From NCBI RefSeq assembly GCF_019947135.1, contig NZ_JAGSHT010000001.1:124001-188000 (forward strand): a DNA stretch of 64,000 bases. The letters run 5' to 3'. Both the position numbers and the translations under genes were made by a program. Source of the stretch: Occultella gossypii (GTDB taxonomy: Bacteria > Actinomycetota > Actinomycetes > Actinomycetales > Beutenbergiaceae). Of the stretch, positions 10,663 to 22,520 are shown piece by piece; positions within the stretch are counted from its first letter, which is position 1; each line of letters starts with the position of its first letter. The notes beneath the pieces are model-generated. The model was not told where the DNA came from and did no database searches. It saw nothing but the letters and a program-made list of their open reading frames with translations.

Positions 10663-13600
10663 ATGAACAGGTCCCCGCAGTCCCGAGGCGCGAACAGCGT
10701 CGGCAGTGCCACGCGTGCCACCAGCGCCTTCAGGGCGTTCAGCGCCACTCCCGAGAAGCAGGGTCTGTACGACCCCGCCCAGGAGCACGACGCGTGTGGG
10801 GTGGCCTTCGTCGCCACCCTGCGGGGCACCCCCGGCCGTGACATCGTCGATGCCGGCCTGACCGCGCTCGCCAACCTCGACCACCGCGGTGCGGTGGGCG
10901 CCGAGGAGAACTCCGGCGACGGTGCGGGCATCCTGACCCAGATCCCCGACGCCTTCGTGCGGGACGTCATCCCCGGCGAGCTCCCCAGGCCCGGGCACTA
11001 CGCCATCGGCATCGCCTTCCTACCGGCCGACGCGGGCGAGGCCGCCGCCGCCCAGGCGGGCATCGAGGAGCTGGCGGCCGCCGAGGGCCTGGACGTCCTC
11101 GCCTGGCGCGACGTGCCGGTGACCGCCGACCTGGTCGGCCCGACCGCACGCGCCTGCATGCCGACGTTCCGCCAGCTCGTGGTCGCGGACCCGGCACGGG
11201 AACTCTCCGGGGTCGCCCTGGACCGCCGCACGTACCGGCTGCGCAAGCGCGCCGAGCACGCCCTCGGGGTGTATTTCGCGTCCCTGTCCTCGCGGACCAT
11301 CGTCTACAAGGGCATGCTCACGACGACTCAGCTCGCCCCGTTCTTCCCGGACCTGACCGACCCGCGGTTCGCGTCCGAGATCGCGCTCGTGCACTCGCGC
11401 TTCTCCACCAACACATTCCCGTCCTGGCCGCTGGCGCACCCGTTCCGGATGGTGGCCCACAACGGCGAGATCAACACGGTGCGCGGCAACCGGAACTGGA
11501 TGGCGGCCCGGCAGGGCACCCTCGCCTCGGACCGGCTCGGGGACGTACGCGACCTGCTGCCCATCTGCAGCGAGGAGGAGAGTGACTCCGCCAGCTTCGA
11601 CGAGGTGCTCGAACTGCTGCACCTGGGCGGGCGCTCCCTGCCGCACGCGGTCCTGATGATGATCCCCGAGGCGTGGGAGAACCACGCCTCGATGAGCGCG
11701 GACCGGCGCGCCTTCTACCAGTACAACTCCACCATCATCGAGCCGTGGGACGGCCCGGCCGCGATGTGCTTCACGGACGGCCGCTACATCGGTGCTGTCC
11801 TGGACCGGAACGGGCTGCGTCCCGGCCGGTTCTGGATCACCGACGACGGGCTCGTGGTCCTCGCCAGCGAGGCCGGCGTGCTCGACATCGACCCGGCCCG
11901 GGTGGCCCGCAAGGGGCGCCTCGCCCCCGGGAAGATGTTCCTGGTGGACACCGGCTCCGGCCGGGTGATCGAGGACGAGGCCATCAAGGGCGAGCTCGCC
12001 GACGGCCACCCGTACCCGCAGTGGCTCGAGGAGAACCTGGTCACCCTCGAGGACCTTCCGGACCGGGAGCACGTGGCGCACTCCCGCTCGTCCGTGCTGC
12101 GCCGCCAGCAGACGTTCGGCTACACCGAGGAGGAACTGCGGATCCTGCTCCAGCCGATGGCGGCCAGTGGTGCCGAGGCACTCGGCTCGATGGGTACGGA
12201 CACCCCGATCGCGGTGCTGTCCTCGCGGCCCCGGCTGCTGTTCGACTACTTCAGCCAGTTGTTCGCGCAGGTCACCAACCCGCCACTGGACGCGATCCGT
12301 GAGGAGCTCGTCACCTCCCTCGGCGGTGCGATCGGGCCGGAGCCGAACCTGCTCGAGGACACGCCGACGCACGCCCGCAAGCTGATCGTGCCGTTCCCGA
12401 CGATCGACAACGACCAGCTCGCGAAGATCAAGCACGTGCAGCGCACGCCCGGACCCGGGCGCGGCTTCGAGGCGATCACCATCTCCGGCCTGTACCGGGT
12501 CAATGGCGGCGCCGCCGCACTCGAGGCGCGCCTCGAGGAGGTCTTCGCCGAGGTGGACGAGGCCGTGGATCGCGGCGTCTCCTTCATCGTGCTCTCCGAC
12601 CGGGAGTCGGACGCCGAGTTTGCGCCGATCCCGTCCCTGCTGCTCACCTCCGCCGTGCACCACCACACGCTGCGCCGGCAGACCAGGACCCGGATCAGTC
12701 TCCTCGTCGAGGCCGGGGACGTGCGCGAGGTGCACCACGTCGCCCTGCTCATCGGTTACGGCGCGGCCGCGGTGAACCCCTACCTCGCGATGGAGAGCGT
12801 CGAGGAACTCGTGCACTCCGGTGTCGTGGAGGGCGTCACGCCCGAGCAGGCCGTCAAGAACCTGATCAAGGGTCTCGGTAAGGGTGTGCTCAAGGTGATG
12901 AGCAAGATGGGCATCTCCACCGTGCACTCCTACCGCGGCGCCCAGGTGTTCCAGGCCCTCGGCCTGTCGAGCGAACTGGTCGAGAAGTACTTCACGGCCA
13001 CCCCGTCCCCGCTCGGCGGTGTCGGCCTGGACGTCATCGCGGCAGAGGCCGCCGCCCGGCACGCCATCGCCTACCCGAAGAGCGGCATCACCGCGGCGCA
13101 CCGGCGGCTGCAGGTGGGCGGCGAGTACCAGTGGCGCCGCGAGGGCGACCCACACCTGTTCGACCCGGAGACCGTGTTCCGGCTCCAGCACTCCACCCGG
13201 ACCCGTCGCTACGACGTGTTCCGGGACTACACCCGCCGGGTCGACGACCAGGCGCGCCGGCTGATGACGCTGCGCGGCCTGTTCCAGTTCCGCGAGGGCC
13301 TGCGCCCGCCGGTTCCGATCGAGGAGGTCGAACCGGTCTCGCAGATCGTCAAGCGGTTCTCCACCGGTGCGATGAGCTACGGCTCCATCTCGATGGAGGC
13401 ACACGAGACCCTCGCGATCGCGATGAACGAGCTGGGCGCGAAGTCCAACACCGGTGAGGGCGGCGAGGACGCGGAGCGGTTGTACGACCCCCGACGGCGC
13501 AGTGCCATCAAGCAGGTCGCGTCCGGCCGGTTCGGGGTCACCTCCGACTACCTGGTCAACGCCGACGACATCCAGATCAAGATGGCCCAGGGCGCCAAGC

Positions 13601-15274
13601 CGGGCGAGGGCGGCCAGCTGCCGGGCAACAAGGTCTACCCGTGGGTGGCCCGGACCCGGCACGCGACCCCCGGCGTCGGGCTCATCTCGCCCCCGCCGCA
13701 CCACGACATCTACTCCATCGAGGACATCGCCCAGCTCATCCACGACCTGAAGAACGCGAACCCGCGGGCGCGGGTGCACGTGAAGCTGGTGTCCGAGGTC
13801 GGTGTCGGGACCGTCGCGACCGGGGTGTCCAAGGCGCACGCCGACGTCGTGCTCATCTCCGGCCACGACGGCGGCACCGGGGCGAGCCCGCTCACCTCGC
13901 TCAAGCACGCGGGCGCACCCTGGGAGATCGGCCTCGCCGAGACTCAGCAGACGCTGGTCATGAACAACCTCCGGGACCGGATCGTGGTGCAGGCCGACGG
14001 CCAGCTGAAGACCGGCCGTGACGTGGTGATAGCCGCTCTGCTCGGCGCCGAGGAGTTCGGTTTCGCTACCGCGCCGCTCGTCGTCTCCGGCTGCGTCATG
14101 ATGCGGGTCTGCCACCTCGATACCTGCCCGGTGGGTGTGGCCACCCAGAACCCGGAGCTACGCGCCCGGTTCTCCGGCAAGCCCGAGTTCGTGGTCACGT
14201 TCTTCGAGTACATCGCCGAGGAGGTCCGGGAGTATCTGGCCGCCCTCGGGTTCCGCAGCATCGACGAGGCCATCGGCGCGATCGACGCGCTGGACACCCG
14301 GGCCGCCGTCACCCACTGGAAGGCGTCCGGGCTCGACCTGAGCCCGATCCTGGTGCAGCCGGTGCTGCCCCCGGGGTCCTCGCCGCGCGCGGTGCGTGGG
14401 CAGGAGCACGGGCTCGAGAAGGCACTCGACAACGAGTTGATCGCCGCCGCGCGGCCTGCCCTCGATGACGGGGAGCCGGTCCGCTACACGACGCGCGTAC
14501 GGAACGTGAACCGGACGGTCGGGACGATGCTCGGCCACGAGATCACCAAGCGCCACGGCGCCGCTGGACTGCCGGACGGGCTCATCGACGTGACGCTGTA
14601 CGGCTCCGCCGGCCAGTCGTTCGGTGCCTTCCTCACCCCGGGCGTGACCCTGCGGCTGTACGGGGACGCCAACGACTACGTCGGCAAGGGCCTGTCCGGT
14701 GGTCGGGTGATCGTCCGGCCCGACCCCGGCGCCACGTTCGCGCCCGGGGACAACGTGATCGCCGGGAACGTGATCGCCTATGGCGCCACGTCCGGGGAGC
14801 TCTTCCTGCGCGGGCTCGCCGGCGAACGGTTCGCGGTCCGCAACTCCGGTGCGACCGCCGTCGTCGAAGGGGTCGGCGACCACGGCTGCGAGTACATGAC
14901 CGGTGGCACGGTGCTGATCCTCGGCCCGACGGGGAGGAATTTCGGCGCCGGGATGTCGGGCGGCACCGCCTACGTCCTCGACCTTGACCGCGACCTGGTC
15001 AACGGCCCGGCGGTGGCCGCCGGGGATCTGGCCCTCGACGAGCTCGACGAGGAGGACCTGAACCTCGTGATGGACCTGCTCGCCCGGCACACCGAGCACA
15101 CCGGCTCACGGATCGCGGCTCAGCTGCGTGAGGACCGTGAGCAGGTGCGGCGCCGGGTCACCCGGGTGCTGCCACCGGCCTACGCCCGCGTCAACGCCGT
15201 CCTCGCCGACGCCCGCGCCGATGGCGTGGACGTCAGCGAACCCCATGTCTGGACCCGAGTGCTGGAGGCGACCC

Positions 15275-15282
<8 letters not shown>
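10663..15282 (+). CDS. gltB: glutamate synthase (NADPH) large subunit
   Basis: GltB makes glutamate from glutamine and 2-oxoglutarate. It is 1,539 residues long: an N-terminal propeptide of 44 residues, the class II amidotransferase domain starting at the nucleophile C45 (HDACGVAF), a central domain, the FMN-binding synthase domain with GEGGED and [13 protein letters not shown], the 3Fe-4S cysteines in [15 protein letters not shown], and the C-terminal beta-helix of G-rich repeats. A GAGGA site lies 7 nt before the ATG. It overlaps gltD by 8 bp. Nitrogen control through the upstream GlnR-type box is inferred. Confidence 0.97.
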
Positions 15283-16744
<1,462 letters not shown>

Positions 16745-16762
16745 GTCGCAGGATCGCCAGTG

Positions 16763-16783
16763 GCCACCCACCGAACGGGTGGC
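16763..16783 (+). terminator. hairpin after gltD
   Basis: GCCACCC and GGGTGGC form a perfect 7-bp stem with a 7-nt loop, 19 bp after the gltD stop. There is no U tract, so termination here would be intrinsic-like but weak. Confidence 0.5.
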
Positions 16784-16858
16784 AAGGAGTAGTCGAACGC
16801 GCGGTGACGGCTCGTTCGAGTGATGCCGTGTGCCGTCCGGGCACCCGGCGAGAGGGCA

Positions 16859-16864
16859 TAAGGT
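16859..16864 (+). promoter_or_regulatory. -10 element of pyk, leaderless transcript
   Basis: TAAGGT fits TAnnnT and lies 6 nt before the ATG at 16871. Transcription would start at or next to the start codon. This favours ATG 16871 over the in-frame TTG at 16865. No clear -35 is visible. Confidence 0.5.
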
Positions 16865-16870
16865 TTGAAC

Positions 16871-18295
16871 ATGCGTAGAGCCAAGATTGTGTGCACATTG
16901 GGACCGGCAACCGAGTCCCCTGAGATGGTCCAGGCGTTGGTGGACGCCGGCATGGACGTCGCCCGGATCAACCGCAGCCACGGTGACGTGGAGGCGCACG
17001 AGGCGGTGTATCGCCACGTCCGTGCCGCCGCGGAGGCGTCCGGGCGCGCCGTCGCCGTCCTGGTGGACCTGCAGGGGCCGAAGATCCGCCTCGGACGGTT
17101 CGTGGAGGGCAAGCACTACCTCGCCGAGGGCGACGTGTTCACGATCACAACCGACGACGTGCCCGGGACCAAGGAGCTCGTCTCGACGACGTTCAAGGGG
17201 CTGCCCAAGGACGTCAAACCAGGTGACGCCATCCTCATCGACGACGGCCGGGTGACCGTCCGCGTGACCGACGTCACCGCGACCCACGTGACCACCCGGG
17301 TCGAGGTGGCCGGTCCCGTGTCCAACAACAAGGGCCTGAACCTGCCCGGCGTTGCGGTCGACGTGCCGGCGCTCTCGGAGAAGGACGCCGAGGACCTGCG
17401 CTGGGCACTGAACCTGGGCGCCGACTTCATCGCGCTCTCGTTCGTGCGGTCCGCCAAGGACTACGACGATGTCGCGGCGATCATGGACGAGGAGGGTCGC
17501 ACCGTCCCGGTCATCGCGAAGATCGAGAAGCCGCAGGCCGTCGAGAACCTGGCCGAGATCGTCGACGCGTTCGACGGCATCATGGTCGCCCGCGGCGACC
17601 TCGGTGTGGAACTCCCGCTGGAGCAGGTGCCGCTCGTGCAGAAGCGGGCCACCGAGATGGGCCTGCGCAACGCCAAGCCGGTCATCGTGGCCACCCAGGT
17701 GCTCGAGTCCATGATCAGTTCGCCGCGGCCCACCCGCGCCGAGGCCTCGGACTGCGCGAACGCGGTGCTCGATGGCGCGGACGCGGTGATGCTCTCCGGT
17801 GAGACCTCCGTCGGTGAGTACCCGATCGAGTGTGTGCGGACCATGGCCCGCATCATCGAGAGCACCGAGGAACACGGCCTGGAGCGCATCGCGAAGCTGC
17901 GGGCCACGCCGCACACCCGTGGGGGCGTGCTGACCAAGGCGGCCGCGCAGATCGGCGAGACGCTCGGCGTGAAGTACCTGGCCTGCTTCACCCAGTCCGG
18001 CGACTCCGCGCGCCGGATGTCCCGGCTTCGCTCGGCGACGCCGCTGCTGGCCTTCACGCCGGTCGAGGCAACCCGAAACCAGCTGGCGATGACCTGGGGC
18101 ACCCAGACCTTCATCGTGCCGAAGGTGCAGCACACCGACGACATGATCGACCAGGTGGACGTGGTGCTGCGGAACTCCGGCCATGCCGAGGACGGCGACA
18201 CCATCGTGGTGGTCGCCGGCATGCCGCCGGGCCAGCCCGGCACCACCAACTCGATCCGCGTGCACACCGTGGGCGAGGAGCAGAGCGTCGGCTGA
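16871..18295 (+). CDS. pyk: pyruvate kinase
   Basis: Pyruvate kinase transfers phosphate from phosphoenolpyruvate to ADP, the last step of glycolysis. The 474-residue chain has MRRAKIVCTLGPA at the N-terminus, INRSHGD, the catalytic Lys and metal-binding acids in VIAKIEKPQAVEN and VARGDLGVELP, and the signature around VIVATQVLESMI and DGADAVMLSGETSVG. The C-terminal domain is complete. A monocistronic unit is suggested by its own -10 and the strong downstream hairpin. Confidence 0.97.
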   Translation: MRRAKIVCTLGPATESPEMVQALVDAGMDVARINRSHGDVEAHEAVYRHVRAAAEASGRAVAVLVDLQGPKIRLGRFVEGKHYLAEGDVFTITTDDVPGTKELVSTTFKGLPKDVKPGDAILIDDGRVTVRVTDVTATHVTTRVEVAGPVSNNKGLNLPGVAVDVPALSEKDAEDLRWALNLGADFIALSFVRSAKDYDDVAAIMDEEGRTVPVIAKIEKPQAVENLAEIVDAFDGIMVARGDLGVELPLEQVPLVQKRATEMGLRNAKPVIVATQVLESMISSPRPTRAEASDCANAVLDGADAVMLSGETSVGEYPIECVRTMARIIESTEEHGLERIAKLRATPHTRGGVLTKAAAQIGETLGVKYLACFTQSGDSARRMSRLRSATPLLAFTPVEATRNQLAMTWGTQTFIVPKVQHTDDMIDQVDVVLRNSGHAEDGDTIVVVAGMPPGQPGTTNSIRVHTVGEEQSVG

Positions 18296-18329
18296 TCCCG
18301 CTCGGCCGGGGAACCGGCTGAACGCCCCA

Positions 18330-18370
18330 CCGACGGCGCAGGGCAGGACTGACCCGCCCTGCGCCGTCGG
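18330..18370 (+). terminator. strong terminator hairpin after pyk
   Basis: A perfect 15-bp GC-rich stem (arms 18330-18344 and 18356-18370) with an 11-nt loop, 35 bp after the pyk stop. The uninterrupted stem makes termination very likely despite the lack of a U tract. Confidence 0.85.
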
Positions 18371-18394
18371 GCGAACGGCTGGACCCGTGCGACG

Positions 18395-19084
18395 ATGACG
18401 ACCATGCACAAGCCCCGCGCCCGCCTGGGCGCCTCGGTGCTCGCGCTCGGCGTGCTGCTCACGCTGGTGGGCTGCGCCGGGTCGGCACCCGGCCCGGCGG
18501 GGGAGGAGACCACGCCCGGCGGGCCGGTCTCCGGTGGCGCGACCGGCCCGGCCACCGTGCCGCCCGGTCTGCTCGAGTGCGACGACGCCAGCAAGGACGC
18601 CGGCGCCGAGCCGGCGCCGCAGGACCTGCATCGGCTCGACTACGGCGTCCCGGATGGCTTCGCCGAGAGCGGCGGCTACACGCAGATCTCCTCCCCGGAG
18701 GGTGACTACACGGCCGACTACCTGGTGCCGACCACCTCGGGCGTCGGCAACCTCAACGTCCTCGCGGTGGTCTACTACGCCGAGCTCGCGCTGGGACCGG
18801 TAGCCGGCGACTGCGGGCAGCTCGATCGCAAACTGGTGCTCGCGCGGCTCGACGTCGTGAACGCCGAGGCCGGCGCCGACCTCCTCGGGGACTACGCCTG
18901 GGTGGAGGTCGGCGGACTGCCGGCCGTCCGGTACGACGCGTGGTACCCCAGCCATGGGTTCACGGTCCGAACCTACGCCGTCTACGGGGCGACCGAGCTC
19001 GTCACTTTCGGCTGCCAGTGGGTGGAGGCGGAGTCGGTCGTCACCGCGGGGTGCGACGAGCTGATCGCGTCCGCGTCCTTCTGA
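18395..19084 (+). CDS. secreted lipoprotein, tandem-family member 1
   Basis: 229 residues with a lipoprotein signal: Arg-rich n-region, hydrophobic core, lipobox LVGC, then a Gly/Pro/Thr-rich linker. The folded part carries four Cys in the contexts LLEC, DCG, CQW and AGC, which all five neighbours share. It is the most divergent of the five: it lacks the LTTATW block and the SYDYxGYW block is altered. Exported and lipid-anchored by inference. I recognise no characterised family. It is separated from the next member by 121 bp, whereas the other four overlap one another. Confidence 0.8.
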   Translation: MTTMHKPRARLGASVLALGVLLTLVGCAGSAPGPAGEETTPGGPVSGGATGPATVPPGLLECDDASKDAGAEPAPQDLHRLDYGVPDGFAESGGYTQISSPEGDYTADYLVPTTSGVGNLNVLAVVYYAELALGPVAGDCGQLDRKLVLARLDVVNAEAGADLLGDYAWVEVGGLPAVRYDAWYPSHGFTVRTYAVYGATELVTFGCQWVEAESVVTAGCDELIASASF

Positions 19085-19205
19085 GCGATCCTCGCAGGCA
19101 GTCTGCCCGGGCCGTCCTGGCGAGGAACGTCCCGCAGCCTTGGGCAGTGCTGCCCGCCCGCGCCTGCGGGGACTCCCACCAGTGTGTGCTAGACAAGCCC
19201 ATGTG

Positions 19206-19877
19206 ATGCGCAGTGGATGGCGCGTGGCGCTCGTGGCCACGCTCGCGACGGTGGCGCTGGCCGCCTGCGGACCGGGGGATGAGGAGCCCACGGCGGACGA
19301 TCCGAGCACCCCGGCCGACGCGAGCGGCAGCGACGCGACCGACCCACCCTCGGCGCCCGGCGGGTTCCTCGAGTGCGGCGATCCGGATGCGGACAAGGTG
19401 GTCGAGCTCGCCACCGTCGACCTCACCACGGCCACCTGGTCGATACCGACGGGGTTCCAGGAGACCTTCATCTACCACGAGGAGAACCCGGTCGACGAGG
19501 TGTTCTCGACCTGGACCGCGGAGCCGACGGCGGACGTCGACATCCTCAACATCGTGAACGTGGTCATCTACGACGGCGTCGACTGGGGCGAGGAGGCCGG
19601 GGAGTGCGGCACCGTCCCCGTCGACGTGATCACCGCCCAGCAGGCCGGCTACACGGAGGAGATCGGTGCCGTGCCGATCACCGAGGCCGAGGTGACCACC
19701 GTCGCCGGGTACCCCGCCGTCGAGCAGTACATCGACCTGCCCGACTACGACTACCACGGCTACTGGCTGTTCTCCGAGGACCAACTGCTGCACGCCTACT
19801 GCCAGTGGACCAACGAGCAGGAACTGGTCGAGGCGGCCTGCGCCGAACTGATCCCGTCGATCGAGGTCGAGCAGTGA
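19206..19877 (+). CDS. secreted lipoprotein, tandem-family member 2
   Basis: 223 residues. Signal peptide with lipobox LAAC, an acidic low-complexity linker (about residues 20-50), then a domain beginning GGFLECGD and containing DLTTATWSIP, YHEENPVDEV, a VDWGEEAGECG segment, PDYDYHGYWLF and HAYCQWTNEQ. The ATG at 19206 is chosen because MRSGWR begins a compact signal peptide; longer in-frame starts only add shadow sequence. The stop overlaps the next start. Function unknown; the shared Cys pattern suggests two conserved disulfides outside the membrane. Confidence 0.8.
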   Translation: MRSGWRVALVATLATVALAACGPGDEEPTADDPSTPADASGSDATDPPSAPGGFLECGDPDADKVVELATVDLTTATWSIPTGFQETFIYHEENPVDEVFSTWTAEPTADVDILNIVNVVIYDGVDWGEEAGECGTVPVDVITAQQAGYTEEIGAVPITEAEVTTVAGYPAVEQYIDLPDYDYHGYWLFSEDQLLHAYCQWTNEQELVEAACAELIPSIEVEQ

Positions 19878-20584
19878 GCATCGGCCCGGCGCCGGCGCGG
19901 TACCGGGCGCTCGCCGTCGGCCTGAGCGCGGGGCTGCTGACCGTCCTCGCCGCCTGCACGCCGGGCGGGCCGCAGGCACCCACCGGGCCCGGGGCCGAGA
20001 CGACCACGTCCCCGGCCGGCACGGAGGAATCCGGCGGCGAGACGCCGTCGGGCGCCGGCGGACTGCTGGAGTGCGGCCAGGAGGTCAAGGACTCCCTCGG
20101 CGACGTGGACCTGGAGAGCGTCACCTGGAGCACACCGGCGGACTTCTACGAGAGCGACGACTTCGTCTCCGTCAACGACTACGAGGAGCAGAACGTCGAG
20201 CTCTGGGTGGCCTCCTACGAGGGTCCCGAGGCCACGGCCGCGTCGGCGATCGCGGTGACGTTCTACCCGGAGGTCGCCTGGGGCGACCTGGTTGTCGGCG
20301 GCTGCGCCCAGATCCCGATCGAGGCCGCGTTGGCCCGGGTCGCCGAGTACTGGGAGGTTCCGGGCACCACCGATGTGCCGGTCGGTGAGTCCGAGATCGT
20401 GCGGATCGGTGGGCAGCCCGCAATCGCACACGACTTCACGTTCGAAGGCACCCAGGCGCACGGCTGGTGGCTCTACTCGAACACCCAGCTGCTGCATCTG
20501 CAGTGCCAGTGGGTCTCCGAGGCCGAACGGCCGGGCCTCGAGGCCGGCTGCGACCAGTTCCTCGAGTCGGTGGTGATCCCGTGA
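19874..20584 (+). CDS. secreted lipoprotein, tandem-family member 3
   Basis: 236 residues starting at a GTG that overlaps the previous stop. Lipobox LAAC is followed by a Thr/Glu/Gly linker. The domain keeps LLEC, VTWSTPADFYES, GGCAQIP, LLHLQCQW and AGCDQFL. It departs from members 2, 4 and 5 by having NDYEEQNVELW in place of the E(D/E)NPVE segment and by lacking the SYDY block. This divergence suggests members have diversified in ligand or partner. Function unknown. Confidence 0.8.
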   Translation: MSIGPAPARYRALAVGLSAGLLTVLAACTPGGPQAPTGPGAETTTSPAGTEESGGETPSGAGGLLECGQEVKDSLGDVDLESVTWSTPADFYESDDFVSVNDYEEQNVELWVASYEGPEATAASAIAVTFYPEVAWGDLVVGGCAQIPIEAALARVAEYWEVPGTTDVPVGESEIVRIGGQPAIAHDFTFEGTQAHGWWLYSNTQLLHLQCQWVSEAERPGLEAGCDQFLESVVIP

Positions 20585-21270
20585 CGGCCCGACTCATGCG
20601 GCGGCTGGGAGTGCTGCTTGCCGGCGCGATCCTGCTCGCGGGATGCGCCACGCCCGCCGACGACCCGGGAGACCCGGGCGGCGCGGGCCGCCCCACCGGC
20701 GGCGGCCCGATGAACGGAACACCCACCGCCCAGCCGAGCGTGCCCGCCGGGTTCCTCGAGTGCCCCGATGTGGCAAGCGACAAGGATCTCCAGCTGGCCG
20801 ACGTGGACCTGACCACGGCCACCTGGGCCACCCCCATCGGGTGGGCGGAGGCCAGCGGCTACATCGAGGACAACCCGCTGGAGGAGATCCTGGCGAACTG
20901 GGTCGGAGAGCCGGTCGACGATCCGCTGCCCCGCCTGAACGTCGGCGCGGTGGTGATCTACGGCGGGCTCGACTGGACCGACCTGGCCGACGAGTGCGGC
21001 CGGGTCCCGATCACCGCGATCGAGGCCCAGCTCGACCGGTACCGCGAACAGATCGGGGCCGAGCCGCTCAGTGACGTCGAGCGGATCACCATCGCCGGAC
21101 TGCCGGCCCTGCACCAGGACATCCGGCTCCCGTCCTACGACTACACGGGCTACTGGGTGTTCTCCGAGAACCAGTTGCTGCACGCCTACTGCCAGTGGAC
21201 GGCGGAGGAGTACCGGGGCCCGATCGAGGACGGTTGCCTGCAGATCGTCGAGTCGCTGACGGTCGGCTGA
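20581..21270 (+). CDS. secreted lipoprotein, tandem-family member 4
   Basis: 229 residues; the GTG start overlaps the previous stop. The signal peptide ends at lipobox LAGC. The domain has FLECPDV, LADVDLTTATWATP, IEDNPLEEIL, DECGRVPITAIEAQL, PSYDYTGYWVFSENQLLH and YCQWTAEE. It is closest to members 2 and 5. No catalytic motif, metal site or known repeat is apparent, so a binding or structural envelope role is the most that can be proposed. Confidence 0.8.
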   Translation: MTARLMRRLGVLLAGAILLAGCATPADDPGDPGGAGRPTGGGPMNGTPTAQPSVPAGFLECPDVASDKDLQLADVDLTTATWATPIGWAEASGYIEDNPLEEILANWVGEPVDDPLPRLNVGAVVIYGGLDWTDLADECGRVPITAIEAQLDRYREQIGAEPLSDVERITIAGLPALHQDIRLPSYDYTGYWVFSENQLLHAYCQWTAEEYRGPIEDGCLQIVESLTVG

Positions 21271-21986
21271 TGGTCGGCCCGATGCGGCCTGCGCGGCGGG
21301 CACGGCGCTCCAACCGGGTGATGGCGGTGGCCGCGGTGGCCTTGACGGTCGCCCTCGTGGCTGGGTGCGACCCGGCGAGCCCGGCGCCCGGACCCGGCGG
21401 AGCGTCCGGCGCGGGCGACGGCACCGCGACACCGACGGAGCTGCGGACCGTGCCGCCGGGCTTCCTCGAGTGCAGCGACGACCCCGACCCGAAGGAGTTG
21501 CAGCTCGCCGACGTGGACCTGGCCACGGCCACCTGGTCCACCCCGCCGGACTTCGAGGTCGTCACGTCCTACCACGAGGACAACCCGGTCGAGACGATCG
21601 AGAGCACCTGGTATGCGGAACCGACGAGTCCGCCGCTGCCCACGCTGAACGTGCTGAACGTGCTGAACGTGGTGCTCTACTCCGGCCTCGACTGGGGCGA
21701 CGTGGCCGACGACTGTGGCCGGGTACCGCTGTCCGCGATCGAGACCCGGCTCGCCGACTACCGCGAGCAGATCGACGCCGAGCCGCTCACCGACGCCAGC
21801 ATGACGACGGTCGCCGGGCTACCCGCGCTCGAGCAGGACATCGGGCTGGCCTCCTACGACTACCACGGCTACTGGCTGTTCGCGGAGACCCAACTGCTGC
21901 ACGTCTACTGCCAGTGGACCTCCGGCAACCGAGACGTGATCGAGGCGGGCTGCGGACCCCTGGTGGACAGCGTCCAGGTGGGCTGA
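21270..21986 (+). CDS. secreted lipoprotein, tandem-family member 5
   Basis: 238 residues, starting at an ATG that shares one base with the previous stop (TGATG). Lipobox VAGC. The domain shows FLECSDD, LADVDLATATWSTP, YHEDNPVETIE, DDCGRVPLSAIET, LASYDYHGYWLF and YCQWTSG. A small in-frame LNV duplication (NVLNVLNVV) is visible at about residues 128-136. It ends the array; the next gene starts 104 bp on with a different fold. Confidence 0.8.
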   Translation: MVGPMRPARRARRSNRVMAVAAVALTVALVAGCDPASPAPGPGGASGAGDGTATPTELRTVPPGFLECSDDPDPKELQLADVDLATATWSTPPDFEVVTSYHEDNPVETIESTWYAEPTSPPLPTLNVLNVLNVVLYSGLDWGDVADDCGRVPLSAIETRLADYREQIDAEPLTDASMTTVAGLPALEQDIGLASYDYHGYWLFAETQLLHVYCQWTSGNRDVIEAGCGPLVDSVQVG

Positions 21987-22090
21987 CACCCGCGCGCGAC
22001 ACCCTGCGAGGACTAGCATGCGGTGCGAGCGGACCGCCTGCCGCCGGCGTCCCGCCGGTGCACGAGCACCGCAGAGAGCAGGTCCGCCGG

Positions 22091-22519
22091 ATGATCCGCA
22101 TGCTGATCCGACTCGCATTCTTCCTCGGCGCGGCCGCCGTGGGGCTCGCCGTCGCCGCGCTGGTGATCGACGATCTGAGCATCACCCCCGTCTCCTTCAT
22201 CGCCGTGGTCGTGGTCTTTGCGGTGATCCAGTCCGTGCTCTCGCCGTTCATCTCGACCGTCGCGAACAACACCGCACCAGTGCTGATCGGTGCCGCCGGG
22301 CTCGTCAGCACGTTCGCTGGGCTACTGGTCAGCTCGCTGGTCTTCGGTGACAACTTCCAGATCACCGGCGGCGTGGGCTCGTGGATCATCACATCCGTGG
22401 TGGTCTGGCTCGTGACGATGATCGCGACCGTGCTGCTGCCGGTGATCTTCGTCAAGCGCAAGGTGGCGGATGCCCGCGCCGACGGTGGCGGCTCGGGCAA
22501 GAACACCAGGAAGAAGTAG
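22091..22519 (+). CDS. phage-holin-superfamily-IV-like membrane protein
   Basis: 142 residues with four membrane segments (about 5-23, 34-52, 60-82 and 90-112) and a basic tail rich in Lys, Gly and Asp. Length and four-helix topology fit the mycobacterial-type holin superfamily IV (PF04020-like) proteins, which are chromosomal and not evidence of a prophage. A TAGCAT hexamer about 70 bp upstream could be its promoter. It converges with the next gene, leaving one base between stop codons. Confidence 0.7.
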   Translation: MIRMLIRLAFFLGAAAVGLAVAALVIDDLSITPVSFIAVVVVFAVIQSVLSPFISTVANNTAPVLIGAAGLVSTFAGLLVSSLVFGDNFQITGGVGSWIITSVVVWLVTMIATVLLPVIFVKRKVADARADGGGSGKNTRKK

Positions 22520-22520
22520 C

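Noticed and set aside
11020-14115. 1,031-codon minus-strand open frame opposite gltB
   Set aside because: Composition is the Arg/His/Gly/Leu-rich pattern of an antisense frame in GC-rich DNA; gltB motifs on the plus strand explain the region fully.
16865-16870. TTG start for pyruvate kinase two codons upstream
   Set aside because: The -10-like TAAGGT ends one base before it, and the family N-terminus begins MRRAKIVCTLGPA.
18395-21986. Five lipoproteins as substrate-binding proteins of ABC importers
   Set aside because: No permease or ATPase nearby and no binding-protein fold motifs.
22091-22519. Prophage remnant
   Set aside because: The holin-like family is chromosomal in actinobacteria and no other phage gene is near.
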